From: Symbiodinium natans
Lineage: Eukaryota > Sar > Dinophyceae > Suessiales > Symbiodiniaceae
Length of the DNA: 34,604 bases
Direction of reading: 5' to 3'
Assembly (NCBI GenBank): GCA_905221605.1
Contig: CAJNDS010000529.1
Location: 83,716-118,319 of the forward strand
Below the pieces are notes generated by a model. It did not search any database. It had not been told where the DNA came from and saw only the letters and a list, made by a program, of their open reading frames with translations. The translations under genes and the position numbers were made by a program. Below are positions 16,978 through 25,022 of the stretch, piece by piece (the first letter of the stretch is position 1; each line of letters begins with the position of its first letter).

Positions 16978-17095
16978 CTGGCCTTCAGGTGCTGACCCTG
17001 CTTTGGATATTCAACATCCGAGCCGCCACGATTGCAACCTTTCTTATCAGTTGCCTATTTGGCTTCCTCCGCATGTCTGGCATCCCAGCTGCAAA
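16978..17095 (+). CDS. Exon: transmembrane segment(s) of a dinoflagellate membrane protein
   Basis: TTTTCTAG acceptor, two bases plus 38 codons. The peptide GLQVLTLLWIFNIRAATIAT continues FLISCLFGFLRMSGIPAA, giving one or two membrane helices with basic residues between. The donor is GTGGGT, phase 2, which joins in frame to 17583. An intron with TTTAGGG repeats, family F and family C follows. This is the first clearly hydrophobic exon before the FLDK module. Confidence 0.75.
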
Positions 17096-17099
17096 GTGG

Positions 17100-17175
17100 G
17101 TTTAGGGTTTTAGGGTTTAGGGTTTAGGGTTTAGGGTTTAGGGTTTCGAGTTTAGGGCTCAGGGTTTAGGGTACT
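17100..17175 (+). repeat. Internal telomeric tract (TTTAGGG)n
   Basis: Directly follows the exon at 16978 and runs into family F. Confidence 0.9.
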
Positions 17176-17312
17176 TGGAGGTTCATGGTACTTAGTAACC
17201 CAACATCACTGTACGTACAACCCAATCATCTCCCTATTGGGGTACTTAAGGGGCTCATATGTGGGTTATAACTACACCTATAATGGGTTACTAAGTACCC
17301 GGGACCTCCAAG
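17172..17312. mobile_element. Family F long foldback
   Basis: TACTTGGAGGTTCATGGTAC and TTAGTAACCCAAC at the left pair with GGGTTACTAAGTACC and GGGACCTCCAAGTA at the right. The stem is long and well matched, and no other copy is in the window. It abuts family C copy 5 with no gap. Confidence 0.75.
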
Positions 17313-17462
17313 TAGGGGCCTTCATGATAGGGTTTTTGGGAGTTAATATAGTAAAGTTATATAGAGACCATGAACAATTAGAGTAAGGGTTTTGGGTGCT
17401 AGTTTAGTAGAAGTATATAGGGACCATAAGGGAAGACCATTCGTAATTATTCCGACCCCCAT
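17313..17462 (-). mobile_element. Family C element, copy 5 (reverse)
   Basis: TAGGGGCCTTCATGATAGGG at the left, GGGACCATAAGGGAAGACC and ATTATTCCGACCCCCATAT at the right: the reverse of copies 3, 4, 6 and 7. A middle segment (ATATAG-GGACCATAAG) is repeated within it. Confidence 0.65.
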
Positions 17463-17582
17463 ATTCGATTCTGAAAGGAGTCTGATGTAGTCTCAAGTCC
17501 CCAAAAGAGGCAATTGGAGTCTTCAGTGTTGTGTTTGGGCTGCGTCTCAACCTGCTTTGAGTGTGATTCTTGACCTTGGCAG

Positions 17583-17693
17583 ACCAGGCATGGGCAGCAT
17601 GCTGAACCACTGGTGCTCCATCCTTTTCGGCTATGCGACGTTCGTGGTTGTTCTTTGCTGGTGGCAGAGAATTCAATCTCTTGTTGGCTTCAG
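17583..17693 (+). CDS. Exon: transmembrane segment next to the FLDK module
   Basis: CTTGGCAG acceptor, one base plus 36 codons and two bases, ending at an apparent GC donor (TTCAG|GCAGGG). The peptide PGMGSMLNHWCSILFGYATF continues VVVLCWWQRIQSLVGF, a strong membrane helix followed by a short arginine-containing linker. Joining AG to the next exon's G makes arginine and runs straight into RKVFLDKLC, the arrangement I recall from dinoflagellate relatives. Confidence 0.8.
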
Positions 17694-17775
17694 GCAGGGG
17701 CCACAGCCCAGGTGTTGCAGGCTTCCTTCTTCGTGGGCATCCGACATCGAAATCCGAGTCACGAGACGTAGGGGG

Positions 17776-17843
17776 GGGTTTAGGGTTTTAGGGTTTAGGG
17801 TTTAGGGTTTAGGGTTTAGGGTTTAGGGTTTAGGGTTTAGGGT
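17776..17843 (+). repeat. Internal telomeric tract (TTTAGGG)n
   Basis: About nine units filling most of the intron 17694-17870. Confidence 0.95.
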
Positions 17844-17870
17844 TAGGCAACATGCTGGGCTGGGCTGCAG

Positions 17871-17941
17871 GCGGAAGGTTTTCCTCGACAAGCTGTGCAT
17901 CGCCCAGTACGATGCGAAGCTGAAGCAGGAGGGAATCTTGG
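17871..17941 (+). CDS. Exon: start of the FLDK/RLWC module
   Basis: GGGCTGCAG acceptor, then 23 codons reading RKVFLDKLCIAQYDAKLKQE and GIL. The exit is phase 1 at an apparent GA donor (CTTGG|GAGCC). The pattern 'vFLDKlCIaQ D..lk..GIl' is, from memory, the N-terminal half of a conserved cytoplasmic module in dinoflagellate membrane proteins, reminiscent of TIR- or HET-like folds. Function unknown. Joining to 18434 gives GILG-LAGFLQKS, the expected continuation; this is the strongest evidence for the GA splice. Confidence 0.85.
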
Positions 17942-18433
17942 GAGCCTCGATCGCATGGCTGGAAACTTAGAACTCAAACCCTGAACCCTAAACCCGTACG
18001 TTTGTGTCAGGTTGCGGTCGGCGGTTTTGGAGGAAGAGGCGAAGGTCACTTTGGGGATTCGATCTCGTATCGCTGCAATAGGCCCAATACAAGGAAGACT
18101 AGCCAGAGAGACTCCCAGTCCATGGTGTCGGGTATTATGCGGTCGGGTCATGGTCGTGCGAACACCGGAGAGGTGTGTCGATGAGTTCTCTTGAAGTCGA
18201 GTTTACTGCGCTAATCTTCCGTTCTCCCGACTTTGAACTCAGTGATATTACCAAAGGGTTTGTGCGACATGCTGTCGAGTCAACGGATCGAGGGCAGCTG
18301 GCGTTTGACTACCTTCCCCGGCTACGCCTTGGTTGGGCCTAATTGCCAGGAGTTCTTGCAATGTCAACATGCGCCCCCAGACGGAAAGATGCCTCAGCAG
18401 AACCCTAAACCCTAAACCCGAAACCAAATTCAG
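17942..18433. other. Intron with two unexplained open islands
   Basis: Between two exons that join perfectly lie coding-like stretches: 18012-18170 (reads LRSAVLEEEAKVTLGIRSRI) and 18181-18342 (ATG to TAA, 53 codons, reads MSSLEVEFTALIFRSPDFEL). They may be alternative exons, fossil exons or chance. CCCTAAA units lie near both ends. Confidence 0.5.
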
Positions 18434-18512
18434 GATTAGCCGGCTTCCTACAGAAGTCGAACGCGCTCACGATTCTGTGGACGCCACGTTGGGCAACCCG
18501 CCTTTGGTGCAC
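18434..18512 (+). CDS. Exon: middle of the FLDK/RLWC module
   Basis: AATTCAG acceptor, two bases plus 25 codons (LAGFLQKSNALTILWTPRWA, then TRLWC) and two bases, GTGGCG donor. 'S..ltiLWtPrw.tRLWC' is the central signature of the module. Phase joins AC to the G of 19833, forming the threonine of RLWCT. Reading past the donor would give a diverged tail, supporting the splice. Confidence 0.85.
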
Positions 18513-18984
18513 GTGGCGTGGCCTTAAAGCTTTTGCAGGGTTTAAGGTTTAGGGTTTAGGGTTAAGGATTCAGCATCTCAAGTTCAAGCATTCACTAGTC
18601 AAGCTCGCTACTCCGGTGCCGAATATCCACCCACCCACCCTTTGGACCCCATACTATTATGAAAATATTTTATTTCTCGTTTTTACCAGAATTATCGGTA
18701 CTTGTCCACGACTTGTTGGTGCTTATCCGTGTACCAACAATAAGTAAACGAGTTCTTCTTTTCTGCGAATTGTCGGCAAAAGCATCCGGTTGGAAAAGGA
18801 ACGGTTTCAAGGGAGGGTTCTTGTTTTCTTGCACGTGAGCTTTGGCTGGAAGGGGGGGGGGGTCCTGTCACGGCTCCAAGGGGTGGTCCTGGCACGGGAG
18901 CTTTGGCGTCCGGTTTGCGGTTTGGACTCCGGTTCGGAAAAGGGGGTCCAAGGAAGGGGGCCCCCAGGGAGAAGGCCACCAGGG

Positions 18985-19250
18985 GTAAAAAAACAATATG
19001 CCGACGAAGGGCGTCAGGGTTTAGGGCCCCTGCCCCTAGGGCCCTGAACGGGAGCCCCTGTGGGGGGGGACCCCAGGAATCGGCCAAAAGTGGCCGATTC
19101 CAGCTGAGTTTTAAATAGAATTTATATGGCAGAAATGACCCTCTCAATTTTCAGATTCTGGTCCAGGACCCAGGAAAAAAGCAATATGCCGACGAAGGGT
19201 GTCAGGGTTTAGGGCCCAGAAAAAAAACAATATGCCGACGAATCCCATTA
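18985..19250 (+). repeat. Family J dispersed repeat, three copies
   Basis: ACAATATGCCGACGAAGGGC followed by GTCAGGGTTTAGGGCCC occurs at about 18988, 19178 and (truncated) 19220. A short perfect-looking hairpin (GGAATCGGCC / GGCCGATTCC) lies between at about 19075-19100. Confidence 0.75.
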
Positions 19251-19702
19251 GGGTTTAAATATACATAGTAAGAGAGGGTTTATTTAGTCAAGCACACCAC
19301 CGCCCCTACCGTACCGAACAAGAGTTTTAGGGTTTAGGGTTTGGGGTGGTAGGAGACTGTCAGGGGGTTGGGACAGGAGATGAGTCAAACTTTCGACTGT
19401 TGCAGTATACTTTTGCACGCAGCAATCGCCTGGCTGATTTTCTTGTTGCTGCCCGCAGGAAGTCTGGGGTGAAACCCCCGCACAATGCCTAAGCCATGTA
19501 AACCCTAAACCCTAAACCAAAAACCCCTTCGGAGTGAACTGGAATCGTACTTTCCAAGAAGGAAGTTCACACAATTGAGCAGGAAAGAACTTCAAGCCTC
19601 AGCAGTTCCTCAGGAACGCTTTCCACAAGGGCAAGAACTGTACATGGGCCTGAAATCCGAAACCCTAAGCCCTAAACTTTAGAGGCTTGGGAGCGCAGTG
19701 AG

Positions 19703-19820
19703 CCCCCGCAGCCTAAACCCTAAACCCTAAACCCTAAACCCTAAACCCTAAACCCTAAACCCTAAACCCTAAACCCTAAACCCTAAACCCTAAACCCTAA
19801 ACCCTAAACCCTAAACCCTC
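19703..19820 (-). repeat. Long internal telomeric tract (CCCTAAA)n
   Basis: About 15 near-perfect CCCTAAA units ending 12 bases before the exon at 19833. Confidence 0.95.
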
Positions 19821-19832
19821 AACCCAACAGAG

Positions 19833-19906
19833 GTACGAATTGGCTGCCTTCATGCAAGAGGCGAACAGGCCCATTGAGCTCATGCCAGCGACTGGTTCAG
19901 AACTAG
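19833..19906 (+). CDS. Exon: end of the FLDK/RLWC module
   Basis: AACAGAG acceptor, one base plus 24 codons (YELAAFMQEANRPIELMPAT, then GSEL) and one base, GTAGGA donor. It completes RLWCT-YELAAF, the hallmark end of the module. Family members normally enter a set of transmembrane segments after this point, which fits the hydrophobic exon at 21526. Phase 1 out. Confidence 0.85.
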
Positions 19907-21525
19907 GTAGGATGTAGGGTTTAGGGTTTAGGGTTTAGGGTTACGGGTTTAGGGTTTAGGGTTTCCAGGTACTAGGATGCCCAGTAGTACCCTTATTCCC
20001 ATTTTTGGCGGAGTGTTAGGTTCCATGTTGAGCCTTTTTTCCGGCAATGTGGGCAGACCGGTCGCTTGTGCCCGCTTTAGGCTGGTCAGTTGTGCCCGCC
20101 TTACGCGGGTCACTTGTGCCCGCGTACGTGCCTCAAATCACAGCAGGGCCGCACTTTGGGCCACCTCCCGCCAAAACGCAGACCTGTCACTTGTGCCCAC
20201 CTTTCGGTCTTAAAATATGGCAGGGCCACAGGATGAGGTGTTTGTCGGTTGAAAAGTCGCGTCCCTGCCACTCCGGCTGACCGTGCAGGGCGCATCGGGC
20301 AACAACAGTCGTTTTTTTACCCCTCCAAACCCGAACCCTGGACCCAGAAACAACTGACCTGAGGCCTTGCGTGGAAGGCTCCCCTTGGGTCAGATGTCTG
20401 TAGACGCCCAGCCCGCCCAAGCCCCCCCTCGCCCCCTTCCCCCTCCACCCCCTCCCAAGCACTGCGGCTGACCGTGCAGGGCTCCCCCTGCGGCTGACCG
20501 TGCAGGGCGCGTTGGTCAACAACAGTCGTTTTTGCCCCTCGAAACCCCCCCCCATCCCCTCACCCGTTTCCAGGGCGGGTGACTGGGTGTGGTGTGTGGC
20601 GTCAAACAAGCTTATTCTTATCCCCCCCCCCTTCCCCCTCCCCCCGTTGCAGGGCGGGTGACTGGATGCGGTTGTGTTGAGCGCGTCAAACAAGCTTATT
20701 CTTGTCCCCCCCCTCCACCCCCCTCCCCCCTCCCTCACCCGTTAGGACTGGATGTGGTTGACTGGATGTGGTTGTGTTGCCCCCCCTCCCCCCTCCCCTC
20801 ACCCGTTTCCAGGGCGGGTGACTGGGTGTGGTGTGTGGCGTCAAACAAGCTTATTCTTATCCCCCCCCCCCCCCCCCCCCCACCCCCCCCCGTTGCAGGG
20901 CGGGTTGACTGGATGCGGGTGTGTTTGGTGAGCGCGTCAAATAAGCTTATTCTTGTCCCCCCCCCCCCACCATCCCCCCCCCCCCCCTCCCCCCCCCTCC
21001 CCCCTCCTCACCCGTTGGGACTGGATGTGGTTGACTGGATGTGGTTGTGTTGCCCCCCCCAGGGCGGGTGACCGGCGTCAAACAAGCTTATTCTTATCCC
21101 CCCCCCCTCCCCTCCCCCCCGCCCGTTGCAGGGCGGGTGACTGGATGTTATTCTTGTCCCCCCCCTCCCCTCCCCCCCCCTCCTCCTCACCCGTTGGGAC
21201 TGGATGTGGTTGACTGGATGTGGTTGTGTTGACCGCCTCAAACAAGCTTATTCTTATCCCCCCCCCCTCCCCACCCCCCCACCCCCCCAGAAACGTGGGC
21301 ACAAGTGACGGGGTACGTGGGCACAAGTGACGGGGTACGTGGGCACAAGTGACGGGGTACGTGGGCGCAAGTGACCCGAAACCGCGTGGGCACAAGTGAC
21401 CGCGATCGCGTGGGCACAAGTGACGGGGCTGCCGGGGGGGGGCACCCTAGGTTGCCGGGCAACCTAGATAAGAGACCCTAAACCCTGAACCCTAAACCCT
21501 AAACCGGTCAGATGACGCCTGCTAG
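19907..21525. other. Intron carrying a 1.4-kb composite repeat
   Basis: TTTAGGG tract (19917-19967), an inverted repeat GGTACTAGG / CCAGTAGTACC (19969-19992), the composite repeat (20058-21430), a perfect 21-base palindrome (21447-21467), then CCCTAAA (21477-21505). The open frames in this interval are products of C- and G-rich low complexity and are not genes. Confidence 0.55.
20058..21430. repeat. Composite repeat with inverted subterminal motif clusters
   Basis: The left cluster (20058-20205) has four copies of GTCACTTGTGCCCGC-like motifs; the right cluster (21294-21427) has six copies in inverse orientation (GTGGGCACAAGTGAC). Between them, six to seven degenerate units of about 95-155 bases carry GTCAAACAAGCTTATTCTT, a C run, and GTTGCAGGGCGGGTGACTGG. 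The design resembles a large non-autonomous DNA element with subterminal repeats, or a tandem array inside one. Confidence 0.7.
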
Positions 21526-21623
21526 CATCACATGTTTGGTTCCGTATGCTCGGCCTCCTTTTTCTGCTTTACTGTACAGTGACTAGAGGGCTTTCGTGTG
21601 CTGTGGCCATTGGAAAGCGATGG
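21526..21623 (+). CDS. Predicted exon: transmembrane segment after the FLDK/RLWC module
   Basis: CCTGCTAG acceptor, two bases then ASHVWFRMLGLLFLLYCTVT when joined to 19906 (G+CA makes alanine), continuing RGLSCAVAIGKRW to a GTGCTT donor. One clear hydrophobic helix. The phase match and the expected membrane character support membership in the same gene; the right edge is uncertain because the frame stays open to a TAG at 21639. Confidence 0.5.
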
Positions 21624-21716
21624 GTGCTTCGTGCCATTTAGCAGTCTTCCTGCGCAAAACTCCAGCCAGAAGCCTAAACCCTAAACCGTAAACCCTTGAC
21701 CTAAACCCTAAACCCT

Positions 21717-21795
21717 AACCCCAAACCCTAAACCCTAAACCCTAAACCCTAAACCCTAAACCCTAAACCCTAAACCCTAAACCCTAAACCCTAAA
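21717..21795 (-). repeat. Internal telomeric tract (CCCTAAA)n
   Basis: About eleven units, left of the island 21859-21920. Confidence 0.95.
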
Positions 21796-21858
21796 CATGC
21801 ATCTGGGGGGCTTGATTGAATCATGTCCCCGGTTTCGTGAGTGCTGCTGGGAAGTAAG

Positions 21859-21920
21859 GTGAAGATGGCCGGCATATTACTGATGCAGTCGCTTGGCTTG
21901 TGTCTGAATTCGGATGCAAA
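21859..21920 (+). CDS. Predicted exon, hydrophobic (partial support)
   Basis: AAGTAAG acceptor, then VKMAGILLMQSLGLCLNSDA in phase 0, ending at GTTTAGAG. Bracketed by CCCTAAA and TTTAGGG tracts. Phase 0 entry fits the exit at 21623. The opposite strand is also open, so support is moderate. Confidence 0.4.
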
Positions 21921-21924
21921 GTTT

Positions 21925-22025
21925 AGAGTTTAGGGTTTAGGGTTTAGGGTTTGGGGTTTGGGGTTTGGGGTTTACGGGTTTAGGGTTTAGGGTTCAGGGT
22001 TTAGGGTTTAGGGTTTAGGGTTTAG
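21925..22025 (+). repeat. Internal telomeric tract (TTTAGGG)n
   Basis: About 13 units with TTTGGGG variants; follows the exon directly. Confidence 0.95.
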
Positions 22026-22115
22026 GGGGGCATAGATTTGTCGCACCTTACATGATCAGGAATCTTCGCTGGCTTTGAGAGGAACACAACATGGCCCATG
22101 TCCCGCTTGTTTCAG

Positions 22116-22198
22116 ATCTTCTTGCGTTGTATGAGTTTGTGAGAGTCAGCCTGGTCAGTTTATGCATCAACAACGAGAGTCCAAGGCAAAGGCGTTCC
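22116..22198 (+). CDS. Predicted exon, unknown protein
   Basis: A pyrimidine-rich CTTGTTTCAG acceptor, two bases plus 27 codons (LLALYEFVRVSLVSLCINNE, then SPRQRRS), and a consensus-like GTGAGTC donor. Amphipathic start and arginine-rich end. The entry phase 1 does not match 21920, so an exon boundary upstream is wrong or missing. Confidence 0.6.
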
Positions 22199-22245
22199 GT
22201 GAGTCAGATCTTCCTTCCCACAACCTGGTATCCTTGGGGGACAGA

Positions 22246-22365
22246 ACTAGTTGCTATTTGCTTTAGAACCGCCCAAAAAAAGCGAAAAGATTCTTCATCA
22301 AAAGGTAATATAGGCAATGTAAGGATTATTCTTCTTTATTTGTTGGGGGTTCCTCTGCAAATAGT
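22246..22365 (+). mobile_element. Family D element, copy 4
   Basis: ACTAGTTGCTATTTGCTTTA, GAACCGCCC at the left; GGGGGTTCCTCTGCAAATAGT at the right. Preceded by GACAGA and followed by AGACAGA, a candidate target duplication. Confidence 0.65.
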
Positions 22366-22372
22366 AGACAGA

Positions 22373-22480
22373 ACTACTATTTGCTTAAGAACCCCTCAAA
22401 AGGGCAGTAGAGGAATTATTTCTTCTTTATTTGTTGCCGGGGGGGGGGGGGGGGGGGGGGGGGCGCTTCAGCAAATGGCA
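22373..22480 (+). mobile_element. Family D element, copy 5, with poly-G expansion
   Basis: ACTACTATTTGCTTAAGAAC and CCCTCAAAAG at the left; the right arm is replaced by about 23 G before CGCTTCAGCAAATGGCAG. It follows copy 4 in tandem after the shared AGACAGA. Confidence 0.6.
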
Positions 22481-22559
22481 GAACCCTAAACCCTAAACCC
22501 TAAACCCTAGACCCTAGACCCTAAGCCCTAAACCCTAAACCCGAAGTAACCCCAAAAAG

Positions 22560-22651
22560 GTGCGCGTGCTGGATGGCGCTCTCCATCGCCTATGCCATCG
22601 TGACGACCGCTCGCTCTGCCGATGAAGGCCGTTTCGGGGGAAGATTCTGGG
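22560..22651 (+). CDS. Predicted exon: transmembrane segment
   Basis: AAAAAG acceptor, one base plus an open frame reading CACWMALSIAYAIVTTARSA, then DEGRFGGRFW, to a GTTTAGAG donor. The centre is a good membrane helix followed by charged residues. Bracketed by CCCTAAA and TTTAGGG. A shorter end at 22630 (GTTTCG) is possible. Confidence 0.5.
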
Positions 22652-22720
22652 GTTTAGAGTACAGGGTTTGAGGTTTAGGGTTTAGGGGTTATAGAGTACA
22701 GGGTCTTGGGGTTTCGGGTT

Positions 22721-23036
22721 TATAGAAATTGTACAGGGTTTGGGTCCCAACAACGTGGTGAACGTAACGTTCTGAACGAAGCGTTTTGAACGAAAGTATT
22801 GAGGGAAAAGTTTCGAGGGAAAGTTTTGAGGGGAAGCTTTTCTGCTTTCATATCTAGTTTTCCGGGAGTTTTTGACCGGGAAAGTTCTGAGCGAAAGTGG
22901 AGCTTGGGGAGGTTTAAGTAAATTCATCATTTGGCCTCGCGGAGGTACTTTGGTTTAATTTACTCAGACTCGGCTTATCAGCTGTTTTTGACAAATATCT
23001 TGGCAAATTCCGAATGATACCACATACAATTTCTAT
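22721..23036 (+). mobile_element. Family I element, copy 1
   Basis: Left end TATAGAAATTGTACAGGGTT, then TGGGTCCCAACAACG. Right end ACCACATACAATTTCTAT is the inverted form (ATAGAAATTGTA). The interior has repeated GAACGAAACGTTTTGAACGA-like blocks and AAGTTTTGAGGGGAAG-like blocks. About 316 bases; the ORF at 22682-22930 on - is part of it. Confidence 0.65.
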
Positions 23037-23068
23037 TCCTTTTGACTTGAGGGTTTAGGTTTAGGGCT

Positions 23069-23190
23069 CACAGAAATTGTATAGGCTTTGGGCCCCAGTA
23101 ATGTTTCGAACGAAACTGTGAACGAAACGTTTTGAACGAAGACTTGTTGCTTTCATACCTCATTTTCCGGAAGTTTGGACCGGGATTTGG
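23069..23190 (+). mobile_element. Family I element, copy 2 (left part)
   Basis: CACAGAAATTGTATAGGCTT, TGGGCCCCAGTAATG and AACGAAACGTTTTGAACGAA match copy 1. It is truncated by a TTTAGGG tract. Confidence 0.6.
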
Positions 23191-23465
23191 AACTTAGGGT
23201 TTAGGGTTTAGGGTTTAGGGTTTGGGGTTTGGGGTTTGGGGTTTGGGGTTTGGGGTTTAGGGTTTAGGGTTTAGCTTAGTGGGACAACAGTAGTGCTGCA
23301 AGATCACGTCGCTCTTCTCTGGCTGCGCACTGCTGCACAAGCAAAGCTGTCGAGGCTCAGTTGTAGCCCTGGGTATCGGTCTTGTGTCACGAAAGCCACC
23401 CTAAACCCTAAACCCTAAACCCTAAACCCTAAACCCTAAACCCTAAACCCTAAACCCTAAACCCT

Positions 23466-23646
23466 AGAGATTGTGCGGACATATGGTTCCGCGGACGGAG
23501 CAAGACTGGAGATGAGCGCGGGCTCCGTAGCTTAGAAGTGGAAAGTGCGGCCATGCTGAGATCGGATGTACAAGAGAGGACATTGAACTCAGGGTTTCTT
23601 TCCGGCTGTTCCATCAGGAGCTCAAGGGCTCTAGGGCTCTAATGTT
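23466..23646 (+). CDS. Exon-like open region, unknown protein (partial)
   Basis: A unique island between CCCTAAA and TTTAGGG tracts. One frame stays open for about 57 codons: CADIWFRGRSKTGDERGLRS, then LEVESAAMLRSDVQERTLNS. Charged, soluble composition. No clear acceptor or motif is visible. Confidence 0.35.
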
Positions 23647-24943
23647 TAGGGCTTATATAGGGTTTAGGGTTAGTATAGGGTTTAGGGTTTAGGGTTAGTT
23701 TAGGGTTTAGGGTTCTACACACCGGAACGCAGTGTGGATTGTGTCGTTACGCAGCCCTCCCAAAATTGCCTTTAAGTGTGCCGCGCTTGCAGAGCAAGGC
23801 TGTCAGGTCAACCGGAAAAACAGCAATCATACTCACAACATCAGCGAGACATTGAATATGCATTGGGGGCATCATCATCAGCATGTTGTGTGTGTGAGAG
23901 GTGTGGGGAACATGTGTTTTGATTCAGGCTTTGACAGGAAAGGGTTCATGCCTGACGAAGTGGGTGAGTCAGAGGACGAGGGCTGAGGATCTCACGCCGG
24001 CCCTGGGGGCACAAGTGTGGCCATTGCTAGGCTTTCTGCAGGCTACTGTAGCAGAAGAGCACCAGCATAGCAGCATAACAGTACAGTACATAGCACCAAA
24101 AAACACACAACAAGTAAGATTCGAGTGGCACCATTCGGAAGCACAGCCTCAAACAAAGGCCATCCAACTCTTACGTGGCTGTGAGGTGGGCCAGGCAAAC
24201 AAGAAGAAAGCTTCGTCGGCCAGCCTTGGCCCATTTCGAGGGTTTAGGGTTTAGGGTTTAGGGTTGAGGGCTTAGGGTTTAGGGGTTGGGGTTTAGGGCA
24301 GAGGTGTGGCTTCTAGCCAAGTCTGGAGACGGGGCACCAGTGAACACAGAACCCACGAGCAGGGGCGCAAGAAAGATCACAAGGGAGAACAGCAGAAGCA
24401 CAAGCTACGTTTAAAGTGCTAGTTCATGCCCTGGGTCCTGGGTCACATGGTCGATTCGATTCTGACTAATGGCGGGACTAAAGGCGTGGGGGGCGGGGGG
24501 CTCTTTGGAGTTTTTGTATTCTGGGCAGTAATCGGGAAGTCGGTGCCCTCAAAGTGCAGTCGTTGGCTTTACGATTCAGGTAAAAGTCGGATTGCAGGAC
24601 CATATCTGATGGGACTTAGAAACCTGTGTGTTTCTTGTGATCCTGGTTGAGCGCACCGTTACGAGGAATATGACAGACACACAGCATGGACGCCTCAAGC
24701 AAGCCTCAATTTGGTCTTCTCTCCTTCATCATGGTTTTCCTGACTTGTTCTGACACCAGGTATTGCGGTGCTGCTACTACCATCTTCATGACCTAGTCAA
24801 GCTGGCAGTAGCGACTGCCCGTCAGGTGATATGCACGGTTATCAGCTGACACTTATCGGCCTCGCAATGTACGCTGCCCCTGGGATGCCATGATCATGTT
24901 TCAGTCCCAAGTCGCGACTTTGAAGCCCCCGGTTAGGAAGGAC

Positions 24944-25018
24944 ATGTAGGGTTTAGGGTTTAGGGTTTAGGGTTTAGGGTTTAGGGTTTAGGGTTTAGGG
25001 TTTAGGGTTTAGGGTTTA
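24944..25018 (+). repeat. Internal telomeric tract (TTTAGGG)n
   Basis: About ten perfect units directly left of family I copy 3. Confidence 0.95.
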
Positions 25019-25022
25019 GCGT

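Larger units (their letters stand above)
18513..19832. other. Large intron with repeats and unassigned islands
   Basis: Starts with TTTAGGG (18535-18565) and ends with CCCTAAA (19703-19818). Between them: an AT-richer segment (18655-18800), a G-rich open region on both strands (18692-19147, not called), family J repeats (18985-19025, 19172-19250), and two coding-like islands at about 19404-19480 and 19574-19640 (the latter reads GKNFKPQQFLRNAFHKGKNC). Confidence 0.5.

Noticed and set aside
18692-19147. The 151-codon - strand ORF
   Set aside because: Proline-rich, overlaps family J repeats and a hairpin, and lies inside a predicted intron.
20187-21462. Long open frames on both strands (for example 20187-20738 -, 20589-21071 +)
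   Set aside because: They are proline- or glycine-rich products of C/G runs and the tandem repeat; every frame is open.
24043-24420. Hydrophobic - strand frames suggesting an antisense membrane protein
   Set aside because: They lie opposite lysine/glutamine-rich + frames, whose complement is naturally leucine/valine-rich. No splice support.
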